Below are positions 43,739-52,949 of a stretch of DNA of 64,000 bases, piece by piece. The position numbers and the translations under genes were made by a program. This DNA is from Helicobacter cinaedi CCUG 18818 = ATCC BAA-847 (GTDB lineage: Bacteria; Campylobacterota; Campylobacteria; Campylobacterales; Helicobacteraceae): contig NZ_DS990393.1 in the NCBI RefSeq assembly GCF_000155475.1, positions 265,358 to 329,357 of the forward strand, in the 5' to 3' direction. Position 1 is the first letter of the stretch. Each line of letters opens with the position of its first letter. Below the pieces are notes generated by a model. That model was not told the DNA's origin. It searched no databases and was given only the letters and a program-made list of their open reading frames with translations.

Positions 43739-44728
43739 TTATCCCCTTTGATTTTTGCGTAAAATATAAATAAAAAATGGCGCTCCAACAAGTGAAGTGA
43801 GAATTGATATAGGGATTTGTTCGCTTGAAAGTGTGCGTGATAGGGTATCAATAAGCATAAGGAATAACGCACCAATAAACATACTAAGCGGGATTAGCTT
43901 TGAATTTTCATTACCAATGAGTAGCCTAGCAATATGAGGCACAAGCAGCCCCACCCAGCCAATAACGCCACACATACTTATTGAGCAAGCAACAATCATT
44001 GTGCTTGAAATGATGATATAAGCTCGCAAAAGTGTGAGATTAACCCCTAGGCTTTTGGCTTCATCATCTTCTAGCATAAGGAGATTGAGCTTCCAACGCA
44101 AGATAAAAATAATGACTATGCCAAAGATAATGCCAATAAGATTGAATATGACATAGCTTTCCAATGCCACATCTAAAGAGCCTAAGAGCCAATAGGTGAT
44201 GGTTGGGAGTGTGTCTTGTGGATCGGCAATGTATTTGACTATGCCTATAAGACTTTGGAACAAAGCCCCTACGATAATGCCGCTTAAAATCATTGTGGTG
44301 GTTTGAGATGGTGCATTTTTGTTATAGCCAATACACGCAACTAAAGCAAGTGAAAGAATACCAAAGATGAATCCAGCAATGCTGATATAATCCATACTTA
44401 ATCCTAAAAGCAGTCCTAGCACTGCACCAAAACTTGCTCCACTTGTAACGCCTAAAATATCAGGTGTTGCTAAGGGATTGCGAAATAGACTTTGAAACGC
44501 CCCACCAGCTACACTTAATCCAGCACCAACAATAATGGCTACAAGAATGCGAGGAAGACGAAAATAAAAAATAACATTATTTTGCGTCTCATCTCCATTG
44601 CCACATAGCACTTGGATAATATCTTCAATGGGCAGAGCATATCTGCCACTGCTTAGACAAATAAGAGCAAAAATCACTATGATGAAAGAGCCTAAGATAG
44701 AGGCAAACATTGCTTTTAGAATCTGCAT
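43739..44728 (-). CDS. FecCD/BtuC-type ABC transporter permease
   Basis: The 329-residue protein has about nine to ten membrane helices and the FecCD hallmarks GGAFQSLFRNPLATPDILG and GVIGWVGLLVPHIAR. It is a single permease that would form a homodimer. It starts at the TonB receptor stop (shared base) and ends one base before the ATPase start, so the three form one operon. Confidence 0.92.
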   Translation of the reverse strand: MQILKAMFASILGSFIIVIFALICLSSGRYALPIEDIIQVLCGNGDETQNNVIFYFRLPRILVAIIVGAGLSVAGGAFQSLFRNPLATPDILGVTSGASFGAVLGLLLGLSMDYISIAGFIFGILSLALVACIGYNKNAPSQTTTMILSGIIVGALFQSLIGIVKYIADPQDTLPTITYWLLGSLDVALESYVIFNLIGIIFGIVIIFILRWKLNLLMLEDDEAKSLGVNLTLLRAYIIISSTMIVACSISMCGVIGWVGLLVPHIARLLIGNENSKLIPLSMFIGALFLMLIDTLSRTLSSEQIPISILTSLVGAPFFIYILRKNQRG

Positions 44729-46899
44729 TAATAATTCCAGATATATTTAACAAAAACATTTCTACCCGGCTCTACAAGAGGATTTGTCAGTGCTATTTGG
44801 TGTTTTATGCTTTGGACGGTTACAGGGTTTCTGCCAACTTGATTAAAGAGATTATTTGCTCCAATTAAAAGCTCCATATCTTGTAGTTTTGTAGAAAAAC
44901 CACCAAGTTTTAATCCCAAGTATAAATCTGTCATTGTATAGGCTTGTGTTGCCCTCTCTTCCTTTGGATCTATGCGAGTTTTTGCTCCATATCCCCTTTG
45001 TGTGAGATTGACATACCATTTGTTAAATTGCAGTGATAAGGATACCTGACCATAAAGTGGTGCAAGATAAGCAATAGGCTTATTGTCTGTGAGATTTTCA
45101 CCATAATTATAAGAGCCTACATAAGAAAGCATAAGCCTATCGTCAAAGAAGCTATGTTTCCCCTCAATTTCTACACCTGTGATGATTGCCTTTCCTATAT
45201 TTTCATATCTATAAGCGTTATTTGTGTTAGCTATTGCACTTTGATAGGAGCTAAGGGCAAGCATATCAGTATAATGTGTAAAAAAGCCAATTAATGAAGC
45301 GTAGTGATTATCACTTTGGAATCTAAAGCCAAACTCAGCACTTTGTGAATATTCTGGCTTGATAAGAGGATTTGCGATAGTGAGTGTTGAGCTGCCACTT
45401 GGTGTGACTTGCATACGCGTACCAGCACTTGGATTTTTGAAGTTGTGACTGACATTAATCACATTGCTTATATAGTCATTAAGAAAATACACTGAACCAA
45501 GAGAGCCTGTGATAGCACCGCTGTGGATTACGCTATTTTCATCAAGGAGGCGAGAGTTTTCAATATGGATGGCTTGATTATTGTTGGATTGTTCCGTACT
45601 TGATTTTGTTTTTGAAATTGTTGTGAGTACATAGTCTCCTCTAAGAGATGCCAAAAGATACCAAGATGGAGTAGCGCTAAAATCATCTTTAATAAATAAA
45701 GCAAAATCGGTGGTGCTAGATGGGCGGTTTGTTGTTTTGCTTGTGTTGTCTGCAAGATTATTTTGCCTTACTTGTGTTGGAGAGTAAGAGCTTTCAAATT
45801 CAGCTCCATAAGTAAGATAATGCTTGTTAATTCTACTATTAAACACTAAGCGTCCGCCAAAGTAGTTGTTGTTATAAACTTGTTGATGAATATTTTTTCC
45901 ATCTGTAAATGCGGCGCGATTATTCCAAATATCCGTATCCCAATGTCTGTAATAGAGATAGCTTTCCATAGATTCTGCAAAAGAGAGTTGAGATTTTTTC
46001 ATTCCTACTCTTAAATAATATTCGCTGATTGGATCTTCACTCATTAAGATTCCATAGCTTGATCCCGGTGCTGCACCTAAACCTCCAGCACGATGAGATT
46101 CTACTCTTGTATAACGACCTTGAGTATAGTAGCGCGTAGAATCTTTGGTATAGCCCAAGTTAAAATCCACGCCCAGATAGTTAAATGATGAATTTTTTGC
46201 TTTGTATGAGCCATTTTCTTTAATGGGTGTAGTGTAGTCTTGTGCTGTTTTTGAGCTTACTCCAACAAGCATATCCCAGCCTCCGCCACCACCAAGCACT
46301 TCAGCCCTTCCGCCAAAAAGATTATTCACGCTTCCATATTCTAAGGCACGGATTCTAGCTGTGGCAGCAAAAGTATCGCTTTGTGTATTGTATGATGAAG
46401 TGCGAGATCTAAAATTTACAACGCCATTCATAGCATCACTTCCCCATAGTGAGCTTGCCGGACCGCGTATAATTTCTATACTTTCAAAGGCGTAGGGATC
46501 AAGGGTGTTGAGTTCTAGGGTATTGCGACCAGAGTATCTCACGCCATCTATCATTACGATGGAGCGAGAGCTATTGGAGTTTTGCCCACGAAATGTAATT
46601 TGTCCATTAATGCCACCAGAGCGAGAGTATAAGATGCCGGGCACAGATTCTAGGATAGATTGTATATTGCCATTACTTTTTTGGAGCAAGTCCTTTTTTT
46701 CAACAACACTAATCTGCTTAGATTGTAGCTCTATGGGTAACTCCGACATAATCACTTGTGCTTTGACAACAGATTTTTCAAGCTTGACATTCCTTTCTGC
46801 ACTGCTTATTTTTTCTTCTTGCTCGTCAGCTTGCATATAAACAGGGAGCATAAAACAACAAAGAAAAATAGATACACTTTTTTTGGTAGAGTGTCTCAT
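44728..46899 (-). CDS. TonB-dependent outer membrane receptor
   Basis: From ATG 46899, after AAAGGA, the product is 723 residues with a signal peptide ending near VYMQADEQ. The plug domain shows IQSILESVPGILYS, IVMIDGVRYSG and VEIIRGP-like IEIIRGPASSLWGSDAM. A 22-strand barrel and a terminal aromatic (KYIWNY) follow. It imports a chelated metal or cobalamin with the downstream ABC genes and the divergent binding protein. Ligand not predictable by eye. Related fecDE/ceuE systems in other Helicobacter species have been tied to nickel and cobalt. Confidence 0.92.
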   Translation of the reverse strand: MRHSTKKSVSIFLCCFMLPVYMQADEQEEKISSAERNVKLEKSVVKAQVIMSELPIELQSKQISVVEKKDLLQKSNGNIQSILESVPGILYSRSGGINGQITFRGQNSNSSRSIVMIDGVRYSGRNTLELNTLDPYAFESIEIIRGPASSLWGSDAMNGVVNFRSRTSSYNTQSDTFAATARIRALEYGSVNNLFGGRAEVLGGGGGWDMLVGVSSKTAQDYTTPIKENGSYKAKNSSFNYLGVDFNLGYTKDSTRYYTQGRYTRVESHRAGGLGAAPGSSYGILMSEDPISEYYLRVGMKKSQLSFAESMESYLYYRHWDTDIWNNRAAFTDGKNIHQQVYNNNYFGGRLVFNSRINKHYLTYGAEFESSYSPTQVRQNNLADNTSKTTNRPSSTTDFALFIKDDFSATPSWYLLASLRGDYVLTTISKTKSSTEQSNNNQAIHIENSRLLDENSVIHSGAITGSLGSVYFLNDYISNVINVSHNFKNPSAGTRMQVTPSGSSTLTIANPLIKPEYSQSAEFGFRFQSDNHYASLIGFFTHYTDMLALSSYQSAIANTNNAYRYENIGKAIITGVEIEGKHSFFDDRLMLSYVGSYNYGENLTDNKPIAYLAPLYGQVSLSLQFNKWYVNLTQRGYGAKTRIDPKEERATQAYTMTDLYLGLKLGGFSTKLQDMELLIGANNLFNQVGRNPVTVQSIKHQIALTNPLVEPGRNVFVKYIWNY

Positions 46900-46939
46900 T
46901 TTGAATCCTTTTTTTATTAAAATAAAAATAAGAGCGGTT

Positions 46940-46974
46940 ATTATATTGAAATAAAAAACAAAATGCAATATAAT
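46940..46974. promoter_or_regulatory. Divergent promoter pair of the uptake locus
   Basis: ATTATA at 46940-46945 is a TATAAT box on the minus strand for the receptor operon. TATAAT at 46969-46974 serves the plus-strand operon. The flanking AT-rich sequence could hold Fur or NikR sites, but I cannot point to a clear operator. Confidence 0.5.
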
Positions 46975-47015
46975 CCACAAAGTTTATAAATTTACTTAAA
47001 TAAAAGGATAAAAAG

Positions 47016-48524
47016 ATGTCTAGTAAATGTGGTTGTAGTGGTTTAAAAAATAACTTAAAGAATCTTTATCATTATAAAGAAATTGAATCTTTTGGTAAGA
47101 TTGCTTATCTTGAATCAGGAAGTCTAAAAGAACAGAGTGTTTCAACACATTTTTTATATAAGCATATTTTGCAGTATGTAGATTTGTATAATGAATTTCA
47201 CTCGCTTGATTTGAGCGGATTTTGTGCGGTTGTTTTGCCTATGGGGATTGATGAGTATTATCTCTCACGCTTTAAAGATAAGATTCTTAGTTTTCTTGAA
47301 TCTGGGGGCGTGGTGCTATCTTTTATGAGTGATTTTATGCGGATTTTACCTTATAGTAAGGGCTATGTACAGAGTCAAGTTCCAATTAGAGATAGGGTTG
47401 TAAAGTTTGCTAAGAGTGAATCTGCGGCAATTATTTTTGATGGAGTAAGGGAATATGATATAAATCATAGGCGTGGTGTCAAAGGATTTTTTAATCGTGG
47501 GTTTTTTGATATGAGTGCTTTTCCACATAAAGTGGAGCATCTCTTAAGTGATTGTCAGGGGGAGTGTGTTGGTTATATTGATAGAGAATCTACCCAAGGT
47601 GTTATTCTATCAACAGCAAATGCGGATTTATTAAGTTTTGGGCTTATGGATAATACGACAGCAAGAAGAATGGGGTTTAATCTTCTGCAATGGCTTGGTA
47701 GGGAGTTAGGGCGGATTAAGCAAGATGGGGCAGCACACAAGATTGATAATGTTGGTAATGTTGATAATATGGCAGAGCAAAAATATAAGACTTCGCAAAA
47801 TTCTTGTGATACAAAGCTTAATTATTTAGACTTTGTGCCTAATAAACATATACAAAGCCTTTCTTCCCATAAGCTTACAAATGCCATTATCACAGGTGGT
47901 AGCTCATTTCATAGATATTTTTTCACAAATAAAAATGAAAAATATGCGCATTTCTTCTCTAAACGCTGCCATTTTTTAGATTTACAATCTTTGAATCTTG
48001 AAGCGTTTGATTATATTGTTTTAAGCTCAAGAATGGACGCACATAGCTTGGTTAAGCATAAACAAAAGTTCATTTCCTATTTGGAATCTGGAGGGCATAT
48101 TGTTTCTTTTGGCGAGATTGCGCAAGATTATTTACCAAATATTAGGTGGAGAGATTATCCTGTCAATTTTTGGTGGTGGCTTATCCCTAATGCCGATATG
48201 CCTTTATATGCCTTAGATTCAGATGGGAATAAGGCAGAAAATTCTACAAAAGATGGTTTATTTAGCAAAATGGCGGTTAAAGATGCAAAGTGGCACTACC
48301 ACGGAGCATTTTATCCGCCAAAAAATGCTCAAAATATACTAGTCAATGAATTAGATGAAAGCATTATTTATAAGGATACAACTTTTAAGGGGAATTTATA
48401 TGTTACCTCGCTTGATCCGGAGTTTCATTTGGGGCAGGGATTTATGCCTGCGACAGAATATTTTTTTGACACATTTATGCAGTGGGTTGAGAGTGATATT
48501 GTATGTGCGAAGGGGGTGCGATAA
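47016..48524 (+). CDS. Tandem GATase1-like protein of the metal uptake locus, function unknown
   Basis: The 502-residue cytoplasmic-looking protein starts MSSKCGCSGLKNNLKNLYHY, with a CGC near the N-terminus. It consists of two similar halves. GFCAVVLPMGIDE...FLESGGVVLSF (about 69-103) matches FDYIVLSSRMDA...YLESGGHIVSF (about 330-364). The half ends also match (GVILSTANADLLSFG with GNLYVTSLDPEFHLG). The ESGG-h-h-SF pattern resembles glutamine-amidotransferase-like/ThuA folds, but no catalytic Cys is evident. A low-complexity linker (DNVGNVDNMAEQ) separates the halves. The stop overlaps the binding-protein start (TAATG), so it belongs to the uptake system. Confidence 0.75.
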   Translation: MSSKCGCSGLKNNLKNLYHYKEIESFGKIAYLESGSLKEQSVSTHFLYKHILQYVDLYNEFHSLDLSGFCAVVLPMGIDEYYLSRFKDKILSFLESGGVVLSFMSDFMRILPYSKGYVQSQVPIRDRVVKFAKSESAAIIFDGVREYDINHRRGVKGFFNRGFFDMSAFPHKVEHLLSDCQGECVGYIDRESTQGVILSTANADLLSFGLMDNTTARRMGFNLLQWLGRELGRIKQDGAAHKIDNVGNVDNMAEQKYKTSQNSCDTKLNYLDFVPNKHIQSLSSHKLTNAIITGGSSFHRYFFTNKNEKYAHFFSKRCHFLDLQSLNLEAFDYIVLSSRMDAHSLVKHKQKFISYLESGGHIVSFGEIAQDYLPNIRWRDYPVNFWWWLIPNADMPLYALDSDGNKAENSTKDGLFSKMAVKDAKWHYHGAFYPPKNAQNILVNELDESIIYKDTTFKGNLYVTSLDPEFHLGQGFMPATEYFFDTFMQWVESDIVCAKGVR

Positions 48525-49561
48525 TGCGTTTCATAATGCTATATGTGCTGCTTAGTGTGAATGTGTTTGGTGCTTTTCCTTATATGTATAAAGATGATAA
48601 AGGATATAGTGTTGAGATTCCAAAAAAGCCTACTCGCATTGTGATTGGGGGCGGTATGTGGCCATTGCCTCCTGTTGTTATTATGCTTGAAAAGAGTGCA
48701 AAAAGCATCGTGTATATGCCAAAATCAAGCAAAAATGCGTTAAAAAATTCCTTTTTACTTGATATGTTTTCCGAGATTAGTCGTATTCCAAGTGGAGAGA
48801 ATGAAAATATAGAAGATCTTCTTTCGCTTAAGCCAGATTTGTTTGTGTGTCATAGTGCAAATATCAAGCTATGTCAGGCAATGAAACAAAGCAAGATTCC
48901 AACAATAGAGCTCAGTGTCAATAAATGGGGGTATAACTCATTTGAAACAATCAAGGGTTGGATTACAGTGTTAGCCCCTATTTTAGATGTTGAGATAAAA
49001 GCAAAAAGATTTTTAGACTTTACTCAAAGTATTCAAGATGAGATGATGAAAAAAGTAAGGGCAAAATCAAATAATGATAAGCCAAAGGCATTGGTGATAC
49101 ATTATTTTGAGAGTGATAAGGCTATTTGGGTAGGCGGCATTTTTGCGGATTATTTATTGCAAACAAGTGGCGGACAAAATGTTATTGCTAGTCAAAATAT
49201 TGTAAAAATAACACTTGAAGATATATACAAACTCGATCCGGATATTATCTATATTAATAATTTTAATACGCTTATGCCCCAAGATATACTCAAAAGCCCA
49301 TTGTGGAAGCCCATCAAGGCAATCCAAAATAAAAGAGTCTATAAATTTCCATTAGGCTCATATCGCCCATTTGCTCCAAGCGTAGATTTGCCTATTTTGC
49401 TTCAATGGCTTTATATGTGTAATAATCCAAGTGAGATGGATTTTGATACGCTTTTGCACTCTACTGAAGTATTTTATAGCACATACTTTGATTTACATTT
49501 GAGTAAAAAACAGATAATGAGCATTTTTTCTCCCACAAGGGAAGCTGGAGAGATTAGGTAG
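48524..49561 (+). CDS. FecB/BtuF-like periplasmic binding protein
   Basis: From ATG 48524 the product is 345 residues with a signal peptide (MRFIMLYVLLSVNVFGAFP). PTRIVIGG and LKPDLFVCHSA mark the helical-backbone binding-protein family for siderophores, cobalamin and metal chelates. The upstream in-frame start at 48503 would delay the signal peptide. It completes the receptor-permease-ATPase set encoded on the other strand. Confidence 0.88.
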   Translation: MRFIMLYVLLSVNVFGAFPYMYKDDKGYSVEIPKKPTRIVIGGGMWPLPPVVIMLEKSAKSIVYMPKSSKNALKNSFLLDMFSEISRIPSGENENIEDLLSLKPDLFVCHSANIKLCQAMKQSKIPTIELSVNKWGYNSFETIKGWITVLAPILDVEIKAKRFLDFTQSIQDEMMKKVRAKSNNDKPKALVIHYFESDKAIWVGGIFADYLLQTSGGQNVIASQNIVKITLEDIYKLDPDIIYINNFNTLMPQDILKSPLWKPIKAIQNKRVYKFPLGSYRPFAPSVDLPILLQWLYMCNNPSEMDFDTLLHSTEVFYSTYFDLHLSKKQIMSIFSPTREAGEIR

Positions 49562-50073
49562 GTTAATGTAAAAGAAATATAAATAACCATAAAGAGATAT
49601 TTTAGATGGCATAATCAAGACTTATGGACCAAGGTTTGTTAGATATTATGACCAAATAGAAGAAGTGAGGCGGAGCAGAAACCTTTTGGCACTACTCACT
49701 ATGTCGCCTCTTGAATTTCATCCGCAATCATAGCTCTGCACTCTTAAAAACAACTTATATCTTGGAAGTGGTGAAGCCTTTCTAAGCGTATTGTGATGAT
49801 ATGCGCATTAAACCTAGGAATCGTTCAAAGGTTATGAAATACGAGCTTGGACTCTCAAGCCTTGGGCGTGAGAGAGTGTATTAGTTAAATGGGGGGGGGC
49901 TGTTAAAGAAAGAATCTAGTGGGGATTACTAGAATTCAAATTGTTAAAAAATATTTAAAGTAATTCTAAAATTGAAACAACTAGAATTACCCCATTACTT
50001 TCTAGAGATAGAAAGTAATGGCTTACTTGTAAAAGTAGGTTTCCCTATCTTAGAGCAGGGGTTATTCACTTCT
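49562..50073. other. Intergenic region with poly(G)9, a hairpin and gene debris
   Basis: A G9 run lies at 49891-49899 without a clear gene around it. CCATTACTTTCTA (49992-50004) and TAGAAAGTAATGG (50009-50021) form a perfect 13-bp stem with a 4-base loop. ACTAGAATT occurs on both sides of 49930-49990. A 27-residue frame at 49801 (MRIKPRNRSKVMKYELGLSS) may be debris of a lost gene. No intact gene is seen. Confidence 0.4.
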
Positions 50074-50483
50074 TTAGTCTATCCCTATGATATTTTCTTT
50101 GATTCTTTGTTTTATTAATGCAAATTCTTTAGACTCTATATTTGCAAGTAATCTTTCTACCCTTCTGCTATCAAACACTTTTATTTGACTAAGTAAAGCA
50201 ACTTGCAATCTTCCTTTGCTATCTATGAATTTGTGATAGAGCTTCCCACTCTTGCCCTTAGATTTACCACTAAGTGGAACACTCAAGAACATTTGATTAT
50301 AGAATATATTGAGCACAAGCACAGGGCGTGTAAAAGCAGAATCTTTTCATAAATCTCGCTTCCTATATTTTGTCCTATGGCTACCCAATAAATCCTGCGT
50401 GGCTGTATGTTTTTCTTGTGTGTTTTCTTATGAATTGATTGTTTAGTGATATTCCACAAATCAAATCTTGCGCCTTCGTTCAT
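50074..50483 (-). pseudogene. PemK/MazF-like toxin with a frameshift
   Basis: The 5' frame from 50483 reads GARFDLWNITKQSIHKK and RRIYWVAIGQNIGSEIYEK. After a one-base shift near 50340 the second frame gives DSAFTRPVLVLNIF, SGKLYHKFIDS and KVFDSRRVERL, ending at 50074. This is the MazF/PemK beta-barrel order. No antitoxin gene is adjacent. It is inactive as assembled. 50484-50743 holds no gene I can support. Confidence 0.65.
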
Positions 50484-50743
50484 TATCTATCCTTGTGCTA
50501 TTTAGAGATAGATTCTAGCACAAGTTTATCTTGTTTGACACTACACTCTAGATTCTGTCATTTATGTTGCCAAATAAATGCAAGAAAAATGTGTATTATC
50601 TAAGAAATCTCATTTGAAATGAGATTCAACAATCCACTATAATTGCTCCCGCAAGCGAACAAATAAGTCTTACAAATATAGCAAATACTACATCTTCAAA
50701 ATAAGAATGATGTAGTAAAACACATTTCATAAAAGGAGTAAAA

Positions 50744-51148
50744 ATGAAGGCAAGTGATTTTGATTTTAGGGTATGGAACAAGAAGACTAAGACATTCACA
50801 TACGCCAAAAACGATTCTAAACTCACACTAGGTTTTTCTAACAAAGATTGCGGAGAAGTAGAGCTATATGCCTACTATGATGGTAAGCCTATGTGCTCTA
50901 GCGATATAGAAATGGATCTTTGGAGTGGATTCATTGACATTGATGGGGAAAAAACCTATGAACGAGACATTATCGATAGTGATTTTTCCATCTATGGCTT
51001 AGTGTTTTATGAAAAGGGTAGATTCTTAGTTAAACACGATTTGCTTGATGATGTTGAAAGCCTAGATAAAGTAATCAAATACACCACTGAAGTGGAATTG
51101 GCAGTTGTTGATAATATCCACGAGAAGAAACTGCAAACGATGAGCTAA
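50744..51148 (+). CDS. YopX-family protein
   Basis: The 134-residue protein shows FDFRVWNKKTKTFTYAK at the start and LWSGFIDIDGEKTYERDII, the YopX domain pattern common in phages and mobile elements. Function unknown. It starts after AAAGGAG. It lies just before the relic RNA locus at 51.2 kb. Confidence 0.75.
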   Translation: MKASDFDFRVWNKKTKTFTYAKNDSKLTLGFSNKDCGEVELYAYYDGKPMCSSDIEMDLWSGFIDIDGEKTYERDIIDSDFSIYGLVFYEKGRFLVKHDLLDDVESLDKVIKYTTEVELAVVDNIHEKKLQTMS

Positions 51149-51159
51149 AGCCTAAGAGT

Positions 51160-51314
51160 CTTTACCAAATCAAAAAAGGTAAAGCAATAAGAGATTCTAG
51201 GCATCGTGCTAGAAAGGTGCAACTCTCTAGATTATGCTTACTTTGCTAAGCAAGGCAAACTGTTATAGCTAAGATTAGCCAAATAATCTTAGTAGCCATA
51301 CTACTACAAATATC
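51160..51314 (+). pseudogene. Relic copy of the hydrophobic-peptide RNA locus
   Basis: The segment aligns by eye with 42338-42450. CTAGA...CTCTAG replaces stem 1. AAGATTAGCCAAATAATCTT stands for AAGATTTGTCTGAAAATCTT. The translated run AKISQIILVAILLQ parallels SKICLKILVAMILLC. The ATG is ATA here and the ribosome site is lost, so the copy is dead. CTTTACC/GGTAAAG (51160-51184) forms a separate small hairpin. It shows the 42.4 kb locus belongs to a mobile or recurring family. Confidence 0.55.
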
Positions 51315-51328
51315 CCAAAGGAATAAAA

Positions 51329-51646
51329 ATGGAAATATTTCATAGCTACACAAGAAAGCAAGCCATTCAAGATGGCATATTAATTGACATCACGGCGGAA
51401 TCTAAGGAGTTTGGCTTTGTTTATCCTATTGCTATTACAGATGGACTATTTGCAGAGCTTACAAGCAATAAGCCCGAGTATGAAGCATATACGGCAAGAC
51501 TAAATGATGCCTTAATGCTCTTATATCTTAAAATAACTCACTGCAAAGATGAATCCATAGTGTTTTACGATATGCTTATTACAAATGCTAAAGGACAAAA
51601 AGAAACCTTAGGTTTAAAGTGTATTTGTGATGGTGATGATGAGTAG
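51329..51646 (+). CDS. DUF6573-like protein
   Basis: The 105-residue protein begins FHSYTRKQAIQDGILIDITA with KEFGFVYPIAIT, the pattern of DUF6573 proteins (YSRxxAIxDGxLxDV). These occur on plasmids and in phages, and their function is unknown. It starts behind AAAGGAAT. It shares the accessory strip with the YopX-like gene. Confidence 0.65.
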   Translation: MEIFHSYTRKQAIQDGILIDITAESKEFGFVYPIAITDGLFAELTSNKPEYEAYTARLNDALMLLYLKITHCKDESIVFYDMLITNAKGQKETLGLKCICDGDDE

Positions 51647-51745
51647 CGAGAACTAGGATTCTGCCTTTAGAGATAGGAGTCTTGTTAGCTTCTTTCTTTG
51701 ATAGTCTTATCTTTAAGTTAGGTTTCTCATACCCTCCCATTTGAA

Positions 51746-52122
51746 CTAGCATTTATCTAAATCCTTATCAAAACTGAGCTTGTGATAATTCTGCAGTCTG
51801 CATTTAGCACAAATAAGTGCATCAACAAAATCTATATGCCTATGCTCTATGATATTGAGCGTTTCAATGAGTATGGCTTTATCTTTATTCACTATGCCTT
51901 CAAGGCAAAGAATAGTCTTTAAATCCTGCAAGACTTCAGCCTTATTAATCTTATAAAACTTTGTTAGCACAAAATACGCCTCCATTAGCACTTCACTTAG
52001 AATCTCAGCCTTCATATCGCCATTTTCTATCTGCCTAAAATACTCACTACTAACTGCTAAAACTCATCATTATCGCCAATCAAAAAGCGGATAATGATAT
52101 TTGTATCAATGAGATAGACCAT
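51746..52122 (-). pseudogene. VapC-like PIN-domain toxin with a frameshift
   Basis: ATG 52122 begins MVYLIDTNIIIRFLIGDNDE with the first PIN acid in DTN. One missing T near 52067 breaks the frame. The rest reads LAVSSEYFRQIENGDMKAE, then HIDFVDALICAKCRL with later PIN acids, to 51746. It overlaps the antitoxin gene, as usual for VapBC. It is inactive as assembled. Confidence 0.7.
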
Positions 52123-52372
52123 ATTTCTCCCCTAGGGCTTCAAGCATAGCTTTTTGTTTTATGTCTTCTAAGCTTGTATTTTTGGCGTTTTGACTTGCTT
52201 GATTTTTATATTTGCCTGCAAGTGTTTTGGCAATAGAATTTTTCGCTTGATTTGCTGGATGGACAATCGCTAATACCTGATGCTTCCTTTTATCTACAAT
52301 TTGTATAGATTCTTTTAGGTTAGAAAAAATAGCTGTATTTTTTTGAATCTCGCCAATCCCTACACTCAGCAT
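52106..52372 (-). CDS. Phd/VapB-like antitoxin
   Basis: The 88-residue protein starts at ATG 52372, seven bases after AGGAG. LSVGIGEIQKNTAIFSNLKE and RKHQVLAIVHPA fit an antitoxin with a Phd/YefM-like or AbrB-like head. A disordered basic linker leads to LGEKYGLSH. It overlaps the broken VapC gene. 52373-52643 has no gene. Confidence 0.65.
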   Translation of the reverse strand: MLSVGIGEIQKNTAIFSNLKESIQIVDKRKHQVLAIVHPANQAKNSIAKTLAGKYKNQASQNAKNTSLEDIKQKAMLEALGEKYGLSH

Positions 52373-52643
52373 TTTCACTCCTTTTATATAAAGTATTAAG
52401 AATTATACATAAAATAAGCATATAACTAATGAATGTGTATTTTACGATTCTAAAAACCCATTTGAAAATACTCTACGCATATACTAATAAAACAGTTCTA
52501 CATTAAGAAATGGGGTTTTCTTGCTAAAATATGCTATGATGAATATAGAAATTCAATTTGTTGAAACAAGAAACTTACATCTCTTTAGACAGTAGGCGAT
52601 TCACGGATATGAAAATAGGCAACAAGGAATAAAAGGAGGTCAA

Positions 52644-52949
52644 ATGAATCCGCAAATTGATTACGCTAAATATGAAAATATGACTGCTAGGCAAATTTTT
52701 AATTCTTTAGAAAGCACCAAGAAAAAGATTGAAAAAGCAGAGCAGATGAAGAAAGAAAATGAAGCCTTATTTGCTTATCTAAAATCCAAGCTCAATGAGA
52801 AAGTCAATGAGCCAAAGTTTGTGGATTTTAACAAATCCGCATCCGCAAACACTGCCAAAAAAATATTACACTCTATGAGCGATGAGCAAAGAGCGGCAAT
52901 CCACAATCAAACACTAAATTATATGAATACTGCGGATAGCGATGATTAA
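52644..52949 (+). CDS. Antitoxin partner of the RelE-like toxin
   Basis: The 101-residue protein starts behind AGGAGGTC. A coiled coil (KKKIEKAEQMKKENEALFAY) and a C-terminal region (AKKILHSMSDEQRAAIHN) are visible. It overlaps the toxin gene by eight bases. Its role is inferred from this coupling and from the parallel pair at 37.4-38.0 kb. Confidence 0.65.
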   Translation: MNPQIDYAKYENMTARQIFNSLESTKKKIEKAEQMKKENEALFAYLKSKLNEKVNEPKFVDFNKSASANTAKKILHSMSDEQRAAIHNQTLNYMNTADSDD

